Part shown: in pieces, positions 12,746 to 25,053 of the stretch | How the letters are laid out: the number at the start of each line of letters is the position of its first letter | Position numbering within the stretch: the first letter of the stretch is position 1 | NCBI GenBank assembly: GCA_003550325.1 | Contig: QKWP01000101.1 | Location: forward strand, 464,999 to 528,998 | DNA: 64,000 bases | Direction of reading: 5' to 3' | DNA from: Gigaspora rosea | Taxonomy: Eukaryota; Glomeromycota; Glomeromycetes; Diversisporales; Gigasporaceae | Program-made: the position numbers and the translations under genes | Notes under the pieces: generated by a model | What the model was told of the DNA's origin: nothing | The model's input: only the letters and a program-made list of their open reading frames with translations | The model's database searches: none

Positions 12746-14905
12746 ACATAGGTGGAAATTTTAATAACATCTTCATTTAAATATCATTCAATGAAATATA
12801 GCCCCTTTTTTTTAAAAAAAAAAATTCTTCATGAGTGAAATCCAATTTAATTTATGTTCTCAAAAATTTTTCAATGTTCACAATATATAAAAATTAAATT
12901 TGTTGTATAATATTAAAGTTATTTAATATTCTCAAATAGAGAACGTATTTTAACCAATTATGTTCTTAGTGTTCTCGTAGAACATTGAAAACGTTGAATT
13001 TTGCACACTGATATTGATGTTTTATTTCATATTGAGTGACATAAAATAAAACCAAACATTTCTCGCATTTTCATAATCTGATCGAAATACGCGTTTCGAA
13101 TAACATGTGACAAAACACGAAAAATAAAAACGTCTCATTTCCATAAAATGAAGCATAGTCACGTGATATTTAACCAATCAGATTTTGATGATCTTCGGCG
13201 AAGCAGAAGAATGAAAAGCGATAATCCTGAAAAATACAAAAATGGCAGACTTGGATGAGTTAATTAAAAATGTCGGGAGGGCAATATTGCTTATATATAA
13301 CTACCTAAAACTACCTAAAACTTATCTAACCCCAATCTAAGATGACTCTAACCCGAAAGTTCATTCGATAAAATATATAAGAATCTGCTTCCCGCTTTAG
13401 ACGTCTCCATATTCGTCAATCCTTCCATATTTGTTGTTACTAGTAATAGTACTACAGAATTACAGAATTATGTATTTAATACAGTAATAGTCTTCGTGAA
13501 AGTGTCTAAATGTTCAATATTATGCCATCACATCTCTGGAGACGAGTGTGGCAAATGCGATCGGTATCCTCAAATTTAGTAATAGATTTTCGTGCCCGAA
13601 AGCGCACCTACAAAAAATTGCTCACTTCTGTAATATCAGATGTAACGTAAATTCGTAAATGAAACCACTTTTTACAAAAAAAAAAAAAAAAGAGCAACTC
13701 CAATTTTAATTACAAAATCACCTACGATCTAATTAAAAATGTTTCTCGTAAAATTTTAGTAATACACTACAGCACTATATTGTTCTAACCTAACCCAAAC
13801 TATAATGTGTTTTTATTTTACACGAAACCTATAAAACACTGTTACGCTAACACCAGATCTTAAGTTAAGGAACAATTTGTTGACCATTATTTCACCGGGA
13901 CAGTTAACGGGATAGTATAATATACAGACAATGCTCACTAAAAGTATATTATATTTATTACACAAACTCACAGCTCATTTTCACTAGCCTGAGTATAAAG
14001 TTATTCGGTTACAATTTTCCCTCATTAAGTTGGTTGATCGTGACTAATTAAAACTTCTATGTCTATACCAAGTGCGCGAAGCGTCCACAACATTACAATT
14101 AAATTTACAACATTGATCAAAATTTATGCTTAAATTTTTGTTCATAGTTTAGGTTTCGAAAACTATGCAATTTTATTATGTATTCAACCTTGGCGTGAAA
14201 TCGCCAAATGAGAAAGTTCTAGTTAGTTATAACGATAAAATATTTTAAATCAATTTTACTTTAAGACTAATAGGTGGAATAAATCAAGATAAAATTTGAA
14301 TAATTAATTGATTGACATAAAATAATTTTACTCTAAAGGAATAAATCAAGTTATATTTTTACTTAGTTATTTGAGATTATGTCGTGAATTTTAGAGAATT
14401 ATGTGAAATTAAATTAATGTTATAACAAAATAAATTCATACATTAAAAATAAAACAAAAATACGAATTATATCACCATTTAGGAGTCGACGTTATTTAAT
14501 AATTCCCAAGTGCGAGAAATATAAAGTTGGAATCTTGATTACTAAATGGGGCGCGCAACATTACTGGTAACCTCCCATATTATCACACTCATTCTGTATA
14601 CGTCGGACTTTTTATCATACGGATAACTTTGATTTTCAAGTTTCGAGGATCAATAATAGGAATTACTCCATACAATCATTTATCGCATTGGCCGTCATAG
14701 TGCTAGCTATTAATATTTTTCAACAATCCAAAATCAGAAATTTTGACCTTTCCGTTATGGATTAGAATTTTAAAGTATGCTAAATTACAGACAATGTACT
14801 TTAGATAATGTTTCAATGTTTATAAAGATCAAATAGGATTAGATACTTTACCAAATCGCGATGTATAATGTCTAAACCATGAATATAGTTGGTGGTAGAA
14901 TTATA
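12746..14905. other. Spacer downstream of the sacsin-BTB gene with a MITE core
   Basis: No supported gene. About 13130-13400 carries the shared MITE interior (ATTAAAAATGTCGGGA near 13263, then a CTAACCC-like tract) and ends in GCTTTAGACGTCTCC, which resembles MULE-type termini seen elsewhere in the window. A left terminus could not be fixed. The remainder is AT-rich, with an A run at 13677-13692. Confidence 0.5.
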
Positions 14906-15215
14906 ATTTGCCGTGAGCCGTATTGCCATAATGTCGTAAAGCCGTAATGCCGTAATGTCATAATGCAGCAATGCCGTTATGCAGAAATACCCGTTTGTAC
15001 AGCATTATGTGTTCCTTTAAATAATATCTGTTAAATATTTTTTTCTCGATTTCGTTGATTTAGCACATGTAATGACCGTAATGCCGTAATGCCTAATGCC
15101 GTTTGTTGAAATGCTGTACTGCATTATGTACTTCCTTTAAATAATATACTATTAATGATTTTTTCGAATTTGATTCTGTTGACTTCGTTGATTAAAGTAC
15201 TGTATATGTAACGAC
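14906..15215 (+). repeat. Direct duplication carrying short TAATGCCG tandem words
   Basis: Two related units, about 14906-15072 and 15073-15215, each begin with several GCCGTAATG or TAATGCCG words and continue into a shared stretch containing GCATTATGT, TTCCTTTAAATAATAT and a TTCGTTGATT word. The second copy has diverged. Confidence 0.6.
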
Positions 15216-17006
15216 TATGAATTAATGTGTCTAGGTTTATTTTGACTTAAACGATTATCGTGATATATATATTTTTTTTTGCCCAATTAGACCATTCTAT
15301 AAGTCATTGTTTGAGAATAGCTTCGAATTGATCATATATGACTTCATTGTCAGATTACAATACGTAACAGTATGTATAATAATTGTTCACGTGACATAAC
15401 TCTCACAAGTTTATCTGTTCTTACATAATTAAAATTATTACCATCAGCTTTCGCAATCATCAAACAATATCACAATGTCAAACTCTTCTTTTCCAATTAT
15501 TTTAACATTATCTAGTTCATTTAATGGAATTCACTATCATATGCGAAGACTCTAAGTTGGAAAGATTTCGTGCAATTATCAGTATTCTTATTTATACTTG
15601 CCATCTTTTGTTGCTCAACATTATAGATATCTTACTTCATCTTGCCATATTCATTTTAATATGCATATTCCGTATTTAAGTTCCTTTCTTAATCATAAAA
15701 TATTTTTATTCACCACTGTCACACAGATTTTTTCCACTTGAAATAGAATGTAAATAATTTTTATACTTACCGACTAATTAATGTGAATGAATGTTGTATG
15801 GCAAATAACAACTTATTCATCAATTACTGGTTTGGAGTAATTGTGTCTCGTAGTTGCTTAATTATGTTAATTAAATTATTATTAATTAATTGATGGATTC
15901 GGATTGTCCGCTGTCTACTAATCACTTATCTGTTATCCGACTTAACAATTTATAACCTTACAACATTCTTTAGTCATGATCAAAATTTCTATTTGCCTTA
16001 ATTTGTTAGTACACTATGATTCCAATATAAATTATGCATCAATATAGCAGATATGATTAGTTAGATAATTTATATGATAACGACCCTTATCCGATATCCG
16101 TGCCCATCTTTACCAACATTAGAAAGAACCTGTATTTAGTTTTAGAGGAATAGTAAAATAGATTCTTCGCCTAGAGTGTAAAAATATGCAATTTGCGCTT
16201 AGAGAGCGTGCGTTTTAAAAGTTGACTGTAAAGATTATTGATAAACTATATGTACTATAAATAAAGAAAAATCTTGGTTAATATCTTTTAATGTGTCAAG
16301 TTTTACATGCAAATATGTTATTTGTCTGCTTATCGCATTAAATGGTAAGAAATTGCAATAATTAGAACCACTAAGGTTGCTTAAAATCCTGACATTAATC
16401 TGGCGTTGGAATTTTAAATATTCTAGGGATCAAAATTTATAATTGCATAAGTTAATGTTTAATGTCCTTCAAGAGTAATATGTTTTTTATAGGGATCAAG
16501 ACGTTCAAACTCACATTTCGTTTCTGTTCTTTGTGTTACCATATCTACGCTCTATATCTTATTGATAATCTATTCCTGCATAAACACTATTTCGATAAAT
16601 TCCTAAATAAAAAGTGGCACGCATACAATTTAAAAAGGTAGCACATTTAACAGTATGGCCTTCTATATTTGGATAACCCATTTTCACGCTTAAAATTTTA
16701 TCCTTGCACCAATAAGACTATGATAACTATCTAATATGGCACAATTTTAAAGTTGTCTATCGAAAGTCAAGTATTTCTGGTAAATCTATTATACCGAAGT
16801 CTGAAACGGAATTCCCGAAAGTCAACAAGAAAAATTAAAAATTAAAAATCGACAAGTATCATACAAAGCAAATTTATGTTTGTATCTTATAAGTTTGCCT
16901 TTCATGAGTAAATTATTTATGACTATTTTAGGATTTTTGTTTATTTTTAAAAAAATTTTTTTTAAATATAATACAAATGCTATATACCGTAAACTGCCGT
17001 ATACAA
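15216..17006. other. AT-rich spacer, nothing recognised
   Basis: No long reading frame, no clear inverted termini and no RNA gene were seen. Confidence 0.5.
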
Positions 17007-17160
17007 GACCCCCCCAGGGTTGGCAATGGAGCGAATGGAGTTCAATGATTGTGCGAATGGAACTCAAAAAACTAGTATCCATTGGCTCCGTTCAGAGCTC
17101 CATTGGCTCTATTCGCAGCTCCATTGGGCTCCATTGAACTCCATTGCCCCCCAGATATCA
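17007..17160. repeat. Inverted array of CAATGGAG / CTCCATTG words
   Basis: The left half carries GCAATGGAG and CGAATGGA words (from 17022), and the right half carries many CTCCATTG words (to about 17150), so the block can fold on itself. It opens with CAGGGTTGGCAATGGA, and an inverted match, TCCATTGGTGCCAACCCTG, ends at 18740. These may be the two ends of one hAT-like element (17015-18740), but no 8-base duplication was found. Confidence 0.55.
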
Positions 17161-17250
17161 TACCCCCTATATACTAGACCCGGAGTATAGGCTATTAACC
17201 TATAACCAAAAATAAATATTTAAAATAGATATCACGTGATAACTAACCGT

Positions 17251-17620
17251 GCCCATTGGGGGCGTGCACTTATTTGTGCGGGTGATACAAACCCAAAAAG
17301 GGAAATTAGCCAATCGGAGAACGTAAATCCCGGATCATCCCGACACGTGAGCAAAGCGAAGAAAAACACAAAAAAAAACCGTAAAAAGAGAAAATACAAG
17401 AAAACGAGTGTATAAACCTGTCTTGGTGCACTAATTAAAAATGACGGGAATGAAATTTTACATATAATAAGCATCACTCTAACCCTATAGTTTCTAATGT
17501 TAAGACCCTAACCCTACCCTAACCCTAAATTTATAATTTCACGAACTTAGTTTATTTTTACGTTGAATTTCCTTTTTAGGTTTGTATCACCCGCACAAAT
17601 AAGTAAATCGCCCATTGGGG
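17251..17620. mobile_element. MITE with 25-bp perfect TIR and 11-bp flanking duplication
   Basis: The inverted repeats are 17269-17293 and 17579-17603 (core TTGTGCGGGTGATACAAACC). The word GCCCATTGGGG flanks both ends (17251-17261 and 17610-17620), as an 11-base target duplication would; that size is in the MULE range. The interior holds the shared MITE core (ATTAAAAATGACGGGA near 17435) and a telomere-like CCCTAACCCTA tract (17490-17527). Confidence 0.75.
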
Positions 17621-17699
17621 TGCGCGGTATGCTATGTAAATCAAAGTTATATGTAAAGATTTTTTCAGATAGCGATCTAATTTTATAAAGACAAGCAGA

Positions 17700-17880
17700 A
17701 ATTACATGTCCGATGATTTTATCGGACATCGGACATTTCCAAATTGTCCGAAGCAATGTCCAATGTCCGATGAGGCGCAGTTATAGTTGTCAACGGACAA
17801 TATCCAATAATTTGCACAGGACAATTCTGACAATTGTCCGATGTTCGAAGATATGTCCGATGCTAATCATAGTCCATCCA
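17700..17880. repeat. Cluster of TGTCCGATG / CATCGGACA words
   Basis: At least eight near-copies of TGTCCGA or its complement occur in both orientations within 180 bases. A second smaller set (TATGTCC, CAATGTCCGA) lies at about 18668-18722, just inside the CCAACCCTG terminus at 18740. Subterminal word clusters like this are typical of hAT transposase binding regions; that reading is inference. Confidence 0.55.
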
Positions 17881-19432
17881 TAAACTTATATGACAAATGC
17901 GAAAGCGCCTGAAGAAATTAATTTATATTATTGTTCAATTCAGTGTATATATGTATAAGGTAACTGCGCGACGCAGGAACATAAATAACGATGTTGTAAT
18001 ATATGTGGCTTTTAACGTATTATAAAGCTTTTAATGTATTTTCGTATGCGACATGGTAATCATATCTAGCAATTGAATTAATTCGGCCCAAATTGGTTTA
18101 TAATCGCCGTGTTCTTGCCATAAACAATGAATTATTTGATTATAGGAAATTTTTGTATTTACATTTCTGAATCATGCTATATTAATTCTCTAAATAATTC
18201 GTCGGTCCTGTCCATAATAATAATAATAATAAATACGTATTCGTTGTATGCGTTATATGTTGTACATCGGGAATAGAATCTTGGTAGATTTAGAATCAAT
18301 ATAAGTTGATTCTAAATACTCATATGTTTGAAACGAAATTTTAAATTCATTCAAATCGGTAAAGAATTTCGAACTTACAGTAAAGGTGATTCTGAATCCA
18401 TTTAGCGTATATTCAATTAAAAACATTAAATTAACTTCAATTTACATCAATTATTAATTGACTAGTGTCATTAGTAAATTTGAAAATAACATGCAAATCG
18501 ATGATAGTCATTTATTCCTTATAACCCTATCTAGTTAGTAAATATGGCTTATTCATGGTTTCACAATACGAACATTTTATTATAATTAATTTATTATATA
18601 TAAGCATAATTTTATTGGTTGATTGTCACATGTTTTGTTAATTGGCCAATAATATAACCGATTTAATCTTATGTCTGATCTTATGTCCAATCCTATGTCC
18701 ATTGCTTTCCAATGTCCGAATTCCATTGGTGCCAACCCTGAAGACAAGTATTACGTCCCTACAAACAAAGCTATAGAGCCATTTCTTTAAAAACGTAACT
18801 AAATTTACTCCTTTCTTTTTGCTACTTTTTTTAAGAAAAAAAACGCGTAGCATATTACAGTTTTTTCATGTTTAAATAAATGAAATGATTCAATAGCCTT
18901 GTTCGTAGAGATGTAATGCTAGTCTTTGTGAAAATTTATCCAAAATGATCGAACCGTTAGGCTGTACATCTATTTAAAATTTTGTATTAATTATTATAAA
19001 ATTATTACCTATCGATCACAATCTGAAAAAATATTTATTAATAAATTTTATTATATAGTTTTGATTTAAATAGTATACCGCGCATCCCAGTGCACCATGA
19101 TGCACCAGGTGAAACTAATTAATTTCACCAGATGAGACTGCAACTCTAGTGTAAACCCCATTTTTTAAAAACCATACCATACTATATATGACATTATTGA
19201 CAATTAGAAATTGTTTATATAAAATTAATGATAGTTACTGGTAGATAGTTATCATATAAAATCTTAAAATCTGATTGATTGGTCCGAAGCCACCTTTTGC
19301 TGTGGGCTCCCCATATGAGTGAGTGCTTTTGGAGAATCGACTGTATAAATAAACACGAAAGAAATTCAAATAATTAAATTATACTTAAAATATTCATTAC
19401 TTTAAAATTAATTATAGTTTCTTTTTTACAAA
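17881..19432. other. Spacer before the P450 relic
   Basis: No supported gene. Contains an (AAT)n microsatellite at 18207-18231 and the TGTCC word set at 18668-18722. Confidence 0.5.
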
Positions 19433-21681
19433 TGACTTTCTTGCTTTATTTGATTTTCATAGGTTTGACTTTATTATTTACTTTATACGTAGAATTAATA
19501 AATCTCCTAAAGAATTGGATTTCATTCCAACTGTTTCTTCCTTTAAATATATATCAATTTTGTTGAGTAATGGAGGACAACATGAAATTCAAAAACTTAT
19601 TCGTGAATCTGATCCTAATAAGATCGGTTTAGTAAAAGTTAGTAAAAGTTGGTAATCTTACTTATCATTAAGTTCCGTTATTGTAAAAAGTTAATACTCG
19701 TTCGATATTTTAGATTTTTACCCTCGGTTGGACGATTCATATAACTGACATTGAATATGCTAAATCATTACTCTCTGAGAGTGGTACATATAATTGTCTT
19801 TTTAATTTTGAATTCTCGGTTCATTTCTAAAAAAAATTTTTTTTAAGAACACACGATTCCAAAATTCGAACTTCCGCCCAAAATTCCATTTAGTATTGTC
19901 TTTGGAAATGGAATACTAATATCGAATGGAGATGTAAAATCATTTTTTATTAAAATTTTTAAGTGATATTGTTAAAAGTTTTCCAACTTTTTGATCCGTT
20001 TCTTCGTTTTAAAGCATTGGGTGCGACAGCGAAAAATTGCATCACCAGCATTTAATCGGGTGCTTTGTCCTGATATAGCTACAGAATGCACAAATGAGTT
20101 TATAATGTTGTTAAATAAATGGATAGACACTCCGGTAGATGTGCTTTCATTAACGAAACGTCTTACTATTCAAATATTAGGCAAATTGGCTTTTGCTTAT
20201 GATATGAAAGTACGTATTGTATAACTTATATAAATTAGGAATTGGTATTTCACATGGTCAAAAATATGCGGAAATCCTTGTTCCTAAAAAATATATATAA
20301 AACTTATAAATGTTTTTATAATTTACAACTAACTACGTATAATAAATTTTCTTTAAAAAAGGCATTGGATAGCTTGGAAGAACGGCCTTATTTTTTAAAT
20401 CTATTTGACAAAATTTTTAAACATGCTAATAGTCCATTATTTATAATATTTCCATTTATGAATTCACTTCCTTTTGAAAGAAATATTGAATTTTCTTCAT
20501 TAGTTAAAGAGTTTGATGATTTTATATTTAAAATAATTGAACAACGAAGGCTTAAAATGTCTAAAGCAAAAAATGAAAATGAAAATACTGATTTATTAGC
20601 TGGAATTTTGGAATCTGCTAACCATGAAGAATATAATTACACAAATAAGGAACTTAGAGATAGTATAATTAATTATTTTATTGCCGGAACAGAAAGCAAG
20701 TATTAAGTTTATTATCATTTATTATTAAGTCAAATGATATATACTGTAGTAATTTAATCCATTAAATTTATATAATCTAGCTTCTTAAACTTCAATAAGC
20801 ATTATTCTTTATTATTTAGCAAAATACCCTGTAATTTGAATTTTTATAATGCCAAATTAGATCTTATTTGATATTATTTGATTTCAATATAAATTTTTTT
20901 GCCTTTTTTTCAGGATATTCAAAAAAAAGCAAGAGAAGAAGTAATTAATGTCCTAGGAAGCGCTTCAAATTTACCAACTTCTGAAAGCCTTAAGGTATTT
21001 TCCTATTTTTATTTTTTAAAGTTTATCTATAAAATGTAAACTCCTAATTAATATAACTCTTAATTTTGTAAAATTACTATAATAGAACCTAAAATATCTA
21101 ACATCAATAATTATGGAATCACTTCGTCTTTATCCACCAGCAAGCTGATTAGTACATCGTAAACCTACTAAGTCATTGAATTTATCAAGTAACATTACAT
21201 ACCGAAAGGAAAAAATGTTACAGTAAATTTTGGCAAATTCATAGAAATCCAAATATTTGGAATGATGCCGATAAGTTTATACCTGAAAGATTTATAAATC
21301 CTACGAAAGAGACAAAAAATAATTGGATTCCATTTTCTATTGGACCTAGAAATTGGTATGTTTTTTATATATAGTACATGAACATGAATTATTTAAGTTA
21401 TATTATATTCATGTATGCATTATATTCTTGTTTTATAGCCTTGGTCGAAATTTTTCAATGATGGAACAAAAAGTTGTTATTGCATTAACATGTAAGTTAA
21501 TTTAAAAACGCATTACTTTTTTTAAACACATAATAATAACTAAAATTTTTATTTATTTGTAGTACTTAATTTTGAAATATTATTGCCTCCAAATGCTCAA
21601 CATTTAGATGAAATACCTTTAAAAAAAACTTTTGTGCTACAACCTAAAAAAATAGATCTTATATTTTCAAAGTTAAAATAA
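19433..21681 (+). pseudogene. Cytochrome P450, multi-exon, disrupted
   Basis: P450s are haem mono-oxygenases, usually anchored in the ER. Family signatures in order: hydrophobic N-terminus (MTFLLYLIFIG at 19433), HWVRQRKIASPAFN (C-helix, 20015-20056), I-helix IAGTES ending near 20696, SIIMESLRLYPP (K-helix ExxR, about 21104-21139), PERF (about 21290) and the haem loop FSIGPRNCLGRNFSM split across an intron (21356-21438), then a tail to the stop at 21679-21681. Defects: the N-terminal hydrophobic frame does not run into the following conserved frame; a TGA stop directly follows YPPAS in the K-helix exon; and the frame shifts at least twice between there and the NIWNDADKFIPERF block. The I-helix exon also does not splice cleanly to the TSISIILYYLAKYP block near 20797-20829. 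The gene is therefore read as dead, although a few assembly errors could give the same picture. Confidence 0.85.
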
Positions 21682-21977
21682 AGCTTTTTTTTAGTACAAT
21701 ACAACAAAGATATATAAGTATTAAACAAAAAGATTTATGCAAATTAAAACTAGCAAATTGTTTCCATTGGATTAGCAGTTTACAAATTTTATATTATAAA
21801 AAAATTTTTAAATTGCGAAATTTATTTATTTATAACTAAAATTATGTTTATTAATATTAATTTAGGTTTAACTTAGCTTACAATAAAAATTAATTTTGTG
21901 TAAACTATATTAAATTACATAATTTAATACAATTTTACATAACTTACGTTGGTCCTTCAGAATATATATATATATAT
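21682..21977. other. AT-rich 3' flank of the P450 relic
   Basis: No gene seen; ends in a short (TA)n run at about 21963-21977. Confidence 0.5.
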
Positions 21978-22261
21978 GGGTCTTTCCTTGAAAATAGGGT
22001 TCCAGGGTCCCAAAACAAAAATTGAGATTTTTGTTAAATCTTAACTTATGAAACGCAAAAGCTCATTTTGTACATAATATTAAAATGAGAGATCTCTTGC
22101 AGTATAGGCGAACTTATTCTAAATCAATTAGTCAATAATACATTTATTAATGGTATAACCTATACCGCAAGAGATCCAAAATGAGTTATGAAAGTCCAGA
22201 AATTTGGCTGAAAATTAAAATAATTACTGGCGCCGTAGAGTTATTTTCAGGGCAAAAACCC
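21978..22261. mobile_element. MITE with GGGTCTTT-type termini
   Basis: The left end GGGTCTTTCCTTGAAAATA (21978-21996) is mirrored by TTATTTTCAGGGCAAAAACCC (22241-22261) with a few changes. An inner inverted pair, GATCTCTTGCAGTATAGG and CCTATACCGCAAGAGATC, makes the element fold over much of its length. No coding capacity. Confidence 0.7.
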
Positions 22262-23239
22262 ATATTATTTTATAGCTTTATCAACAATAAATTTAATATT
22301 CCTTTTTTTTTAAAAAAAAAAAAAAAAAAAAAAGTATAATAATAACTATAAAATAATTAAAAAAAAATTGTGTAATTTAACTTTTGAGTATCTCTACAAA
22401 CTTTTATATATAGTTTGTTCGAATTATTTGCCTGTGTTAATTTAGTTCATGAATACATATTGGCTTATAATCAAATTACAGCAAAATCTTACTATAATGA
22501 ACTTCTTCTGACATAATTAAATGTGAATTTTTAATCCTATATTATTGTGTTTGGAATGTGTAAATGTTGTATATTCGATGATTCGATCAATTTATTCAAG
22601 CTTTACTATATAAGCACGAAATAACGCCCATCTGTACGTTAATTGAATTGCACGTTATTTTGGATACGCCCATGTGTGTTATTTCGAAATAAGGGTGATA
22701 TTTTTTGAATTCAATATAGTCAATCTTCCATAAATACATGTAATTATCAATATTATTTGATGGAATTTCTTGTGTAATTCATAATAATTACAAGATCAAA
22801 ATTCAAATCCACATCTTGATGAGTTCCATTATAAAATTCAGAAGCAGCAAATTTACAAAGCTTGGAGTTCGTCATGTTTAACCTTAACACAAAGTTAGGA
22901 CCACATAACTTTGTATTCATATCCAGGCTTACCAATCTAATATTGAATTTAAATAATTTAATATTAAATTAAAATTTATTAAAATTATTTAACATTAAAT
23001 TGTATTATTTACATCTTCAAATGCCGCTAATGATTCCTCCCAACCCCCTACATTAAATATATATGCAACACATTCCAGGTTGTAGCAGGATATTCTATAG
23101 GATGAACAACTTTCATTTTTATCATTTATATTATGCATTGCTGTTATATCATTTTCGATGTTAAAGCTTCATTTTCGGAAGGTAAATTCTATTGTAATAA
23201 AATAAATAATTATTTGAATTCTAATTCAAGTTTATATAA
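22262..23239. other. Spacer with a small foldback
   Basis: The A/T homopolymer run at 22302-22334 is followed by AT-rich sequence. CGAAATAACGCCCAT at 22617 is mirrored by ATGTGTGTTATTTCG ending at 22694, a short MITE related to the intron insertion at 7682. No gene is supported. Confidence 0.5.
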
Positions 23240-23531
23240 TTTAGTACATGTGCGTTGTAACGCACCCACCTGATAAACCAATCAGATCGTAGGATCAGGT
23301 GTGACGCGAAAGTGAAAAAAACAGCGATATTTTAAAAAATCACTTATAGCTTATATTTTTGCTTATGAGACCACCCTTCATGCATTAACAAAAAAAATTC
23401 CGTGCAAAATTTTACTATAAAACTCCTCTTCCCGCCCATGCATTACTCTCGCCTACCCTAAACCTAACTAACAAAAGAATGGGTTGTTTTGGTTGTTTTG
23501 ATTTAGTTCGTTACAACGCACTTGCACTAAA
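23240..23531. mobile_element. MITE with TTTAGTGCAAGTGCG-type termini
   Basis: The 26-base ends 23240-23265 and 23506-23531 are inverted copies with three mismatches (TTTAGTACATGTGCGTTGTA versus TTTAGTGCAAGTGCGTTGTA). The interior carries a CCTACCCTAAACCTAACTAAC tract similar in placement to the telomere-like tract of other MITEs in this window. Confidence 0.75.
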
Positions 23532-23895
23532 TGATAAAAATCTATAATTAATTATATATTTATACTATCAGTTTCGCCAAATCCTCTTCATACAAGGTTT
23601 CTATGTCGTCGATAATGTGAAAGTTGCAATCTTCCATTTAAGTCCTATAAAAAAGGAGCATGATGGAAAGTCGTTTTGATTGGCCAACGTGATACAATTG
23701 ATGTAGATCGTTACACAAATTATTTATATTAGTTTTAGAGTACTCCCTATATGAAAACGTAATCGTCCATATGACAAGTGGCTAAGCACGTTACCTATGG
23801 TCAGAAAACGTTGGTCTTTCGCTTTACTAGCAGTTAGCAAATTTAATCCCATATAATCCCATTCCCAGAAAACTTTTACTAGTGCCGTATTTTTG

Positions 23896-24896
23896 CTTAT
23901 CGTATGGGTCTTATGTAACAACCCGTGCTTTTTTTGAAAGCTTATCGTACGGGTTTATATGAAAATCACGTGACACATGATTTTCATATAGACCGGTGTG
24001 AATTTAGTTATTTTACAAGCAAAAACTGAATTCGGTTTTTGCTACAAAACTATGTATTAATATGTGAGTTTGGTATTTTTTTATAATTGGACAAAGACTT
24101 TTGTTTAACTGGGTATTTTTTATAATTGTAATAGATTGGGCGAAGACTTTTATTAACTGGGTATTTTTATAATTGTAATAGATTGGGCGAAAACTTTTAT
24201 TAGCTGAGTATTCTTTTATAATTGTAATAGATTGGGCGATGACTTTTATTATCTGGGTATTTTTTATAATTGCAATAGATTGGGCGAAGACTTTTATTAT
24301 CTGGGTGTTTTTTATAATTGCAATAGATTAAGCGAAGACTTTTATTATTTGGGCATTTTTTTATAATTGTAATAGATTAGGCGAAGACTTTTATTATTGG
24401 GTATTTTTTTATATTTGTAATAGATTGGGCAAAAGTTTTTATCTAACTGGGTATTTTTTTTATAATAGTAATAGATTGGATGCCGAAGATATATTATAAA
24501 TTTTTTGTTTTTTTTTACAAGTAATTAAATGTGTTTTTTTTTTTTAAAAAAAAAATTTAAATGGTTGGAACAAAGACTTCAATGAATTGTGTATCTTTTA
24601 ATATTGTAAATAGCTTGGACGAAGATTTTTAAAAAAAATTATAATTGACTAGAACGAAACTAATTAGTCGTGTGTTTTTTAATATTGTAATTAGCTGGAG
24701 TGAATAAATTGTAATTGGCAGAAACGAAGACATCAATTAGTTGGTTGTTTTTTAATATTGTAATTTGTTAGTGTTTTTTTTTTAAATTGCAATTGTTGGG
24801 CAGTGAAGGTTTATTCAATACGAAAGTTTTTTTTATAGTTTAATTATTATTATTGTTAAGTGACGCACGGGTTGTTACGTCAGACCCATACGATAA
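23896..24896. mobile_element. Inner element A with CTTATCGTATGGGTC termini
   Basis: CTTATCGTATGGGTC... (23896-23928) and its inverse at 24865-24896 differ at two positions. The body is almost entirely the minisatellite described next and its diverged continuation. Confidence 0.7.
24066..24480 (+). repeat. Minisatellite, about 48-bp unit, nine copies
   Basis: Each unit reads roughly GGGTATTTTTTATAATTG, then TAATAGATTGGGCGAAGA, then CTTTTATTAACT. Nine successive units can be counted, with small length changes in the T run. More diverged units continue to about 24790. Confidence 0.85.
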
Positions 24897-24898
24897 TA

Positions 24899-25031
24899 TA
24901 GTTATTATATGGATATGTATGTATAAGTTAGTTAAACACCGATTCATATTCAATCACGTGGCCTTCGGCCACGTGCTTTCATATGAACCGGTGTGTAACT
25001 AACTTAAATACACATATCATACAATAACTAT
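24899..25031. mobile_element. 133-bp foldback element B
   Basis: The left arm TATAGTTATTATATGG... ending in AACACCG is mirrored by CCGGTGTGTAACTAACTT... to AATAACTATA. The centre is a perfect palindrome, ACGTGGCCTTCGGCCACGT (24956-24974). The whole unit can form one long hairpin. Confidence 0.75.
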
Positions 25032-25053
25032 AATTAATAGTCTAAGTATACTG

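Noticed and set aside
17490..17527. Telomere, from the CCCTAACCCTA tract
   Set aside because: Short, imperfect and internal to a MITE with TIRs; similar tracts sit inside other MITEs at 40765, 45560 and 49105.
23724..23921. 65-residue minus frame
   Set aside because: Lies in the left arm of the large foldback and is not open in the right arm.
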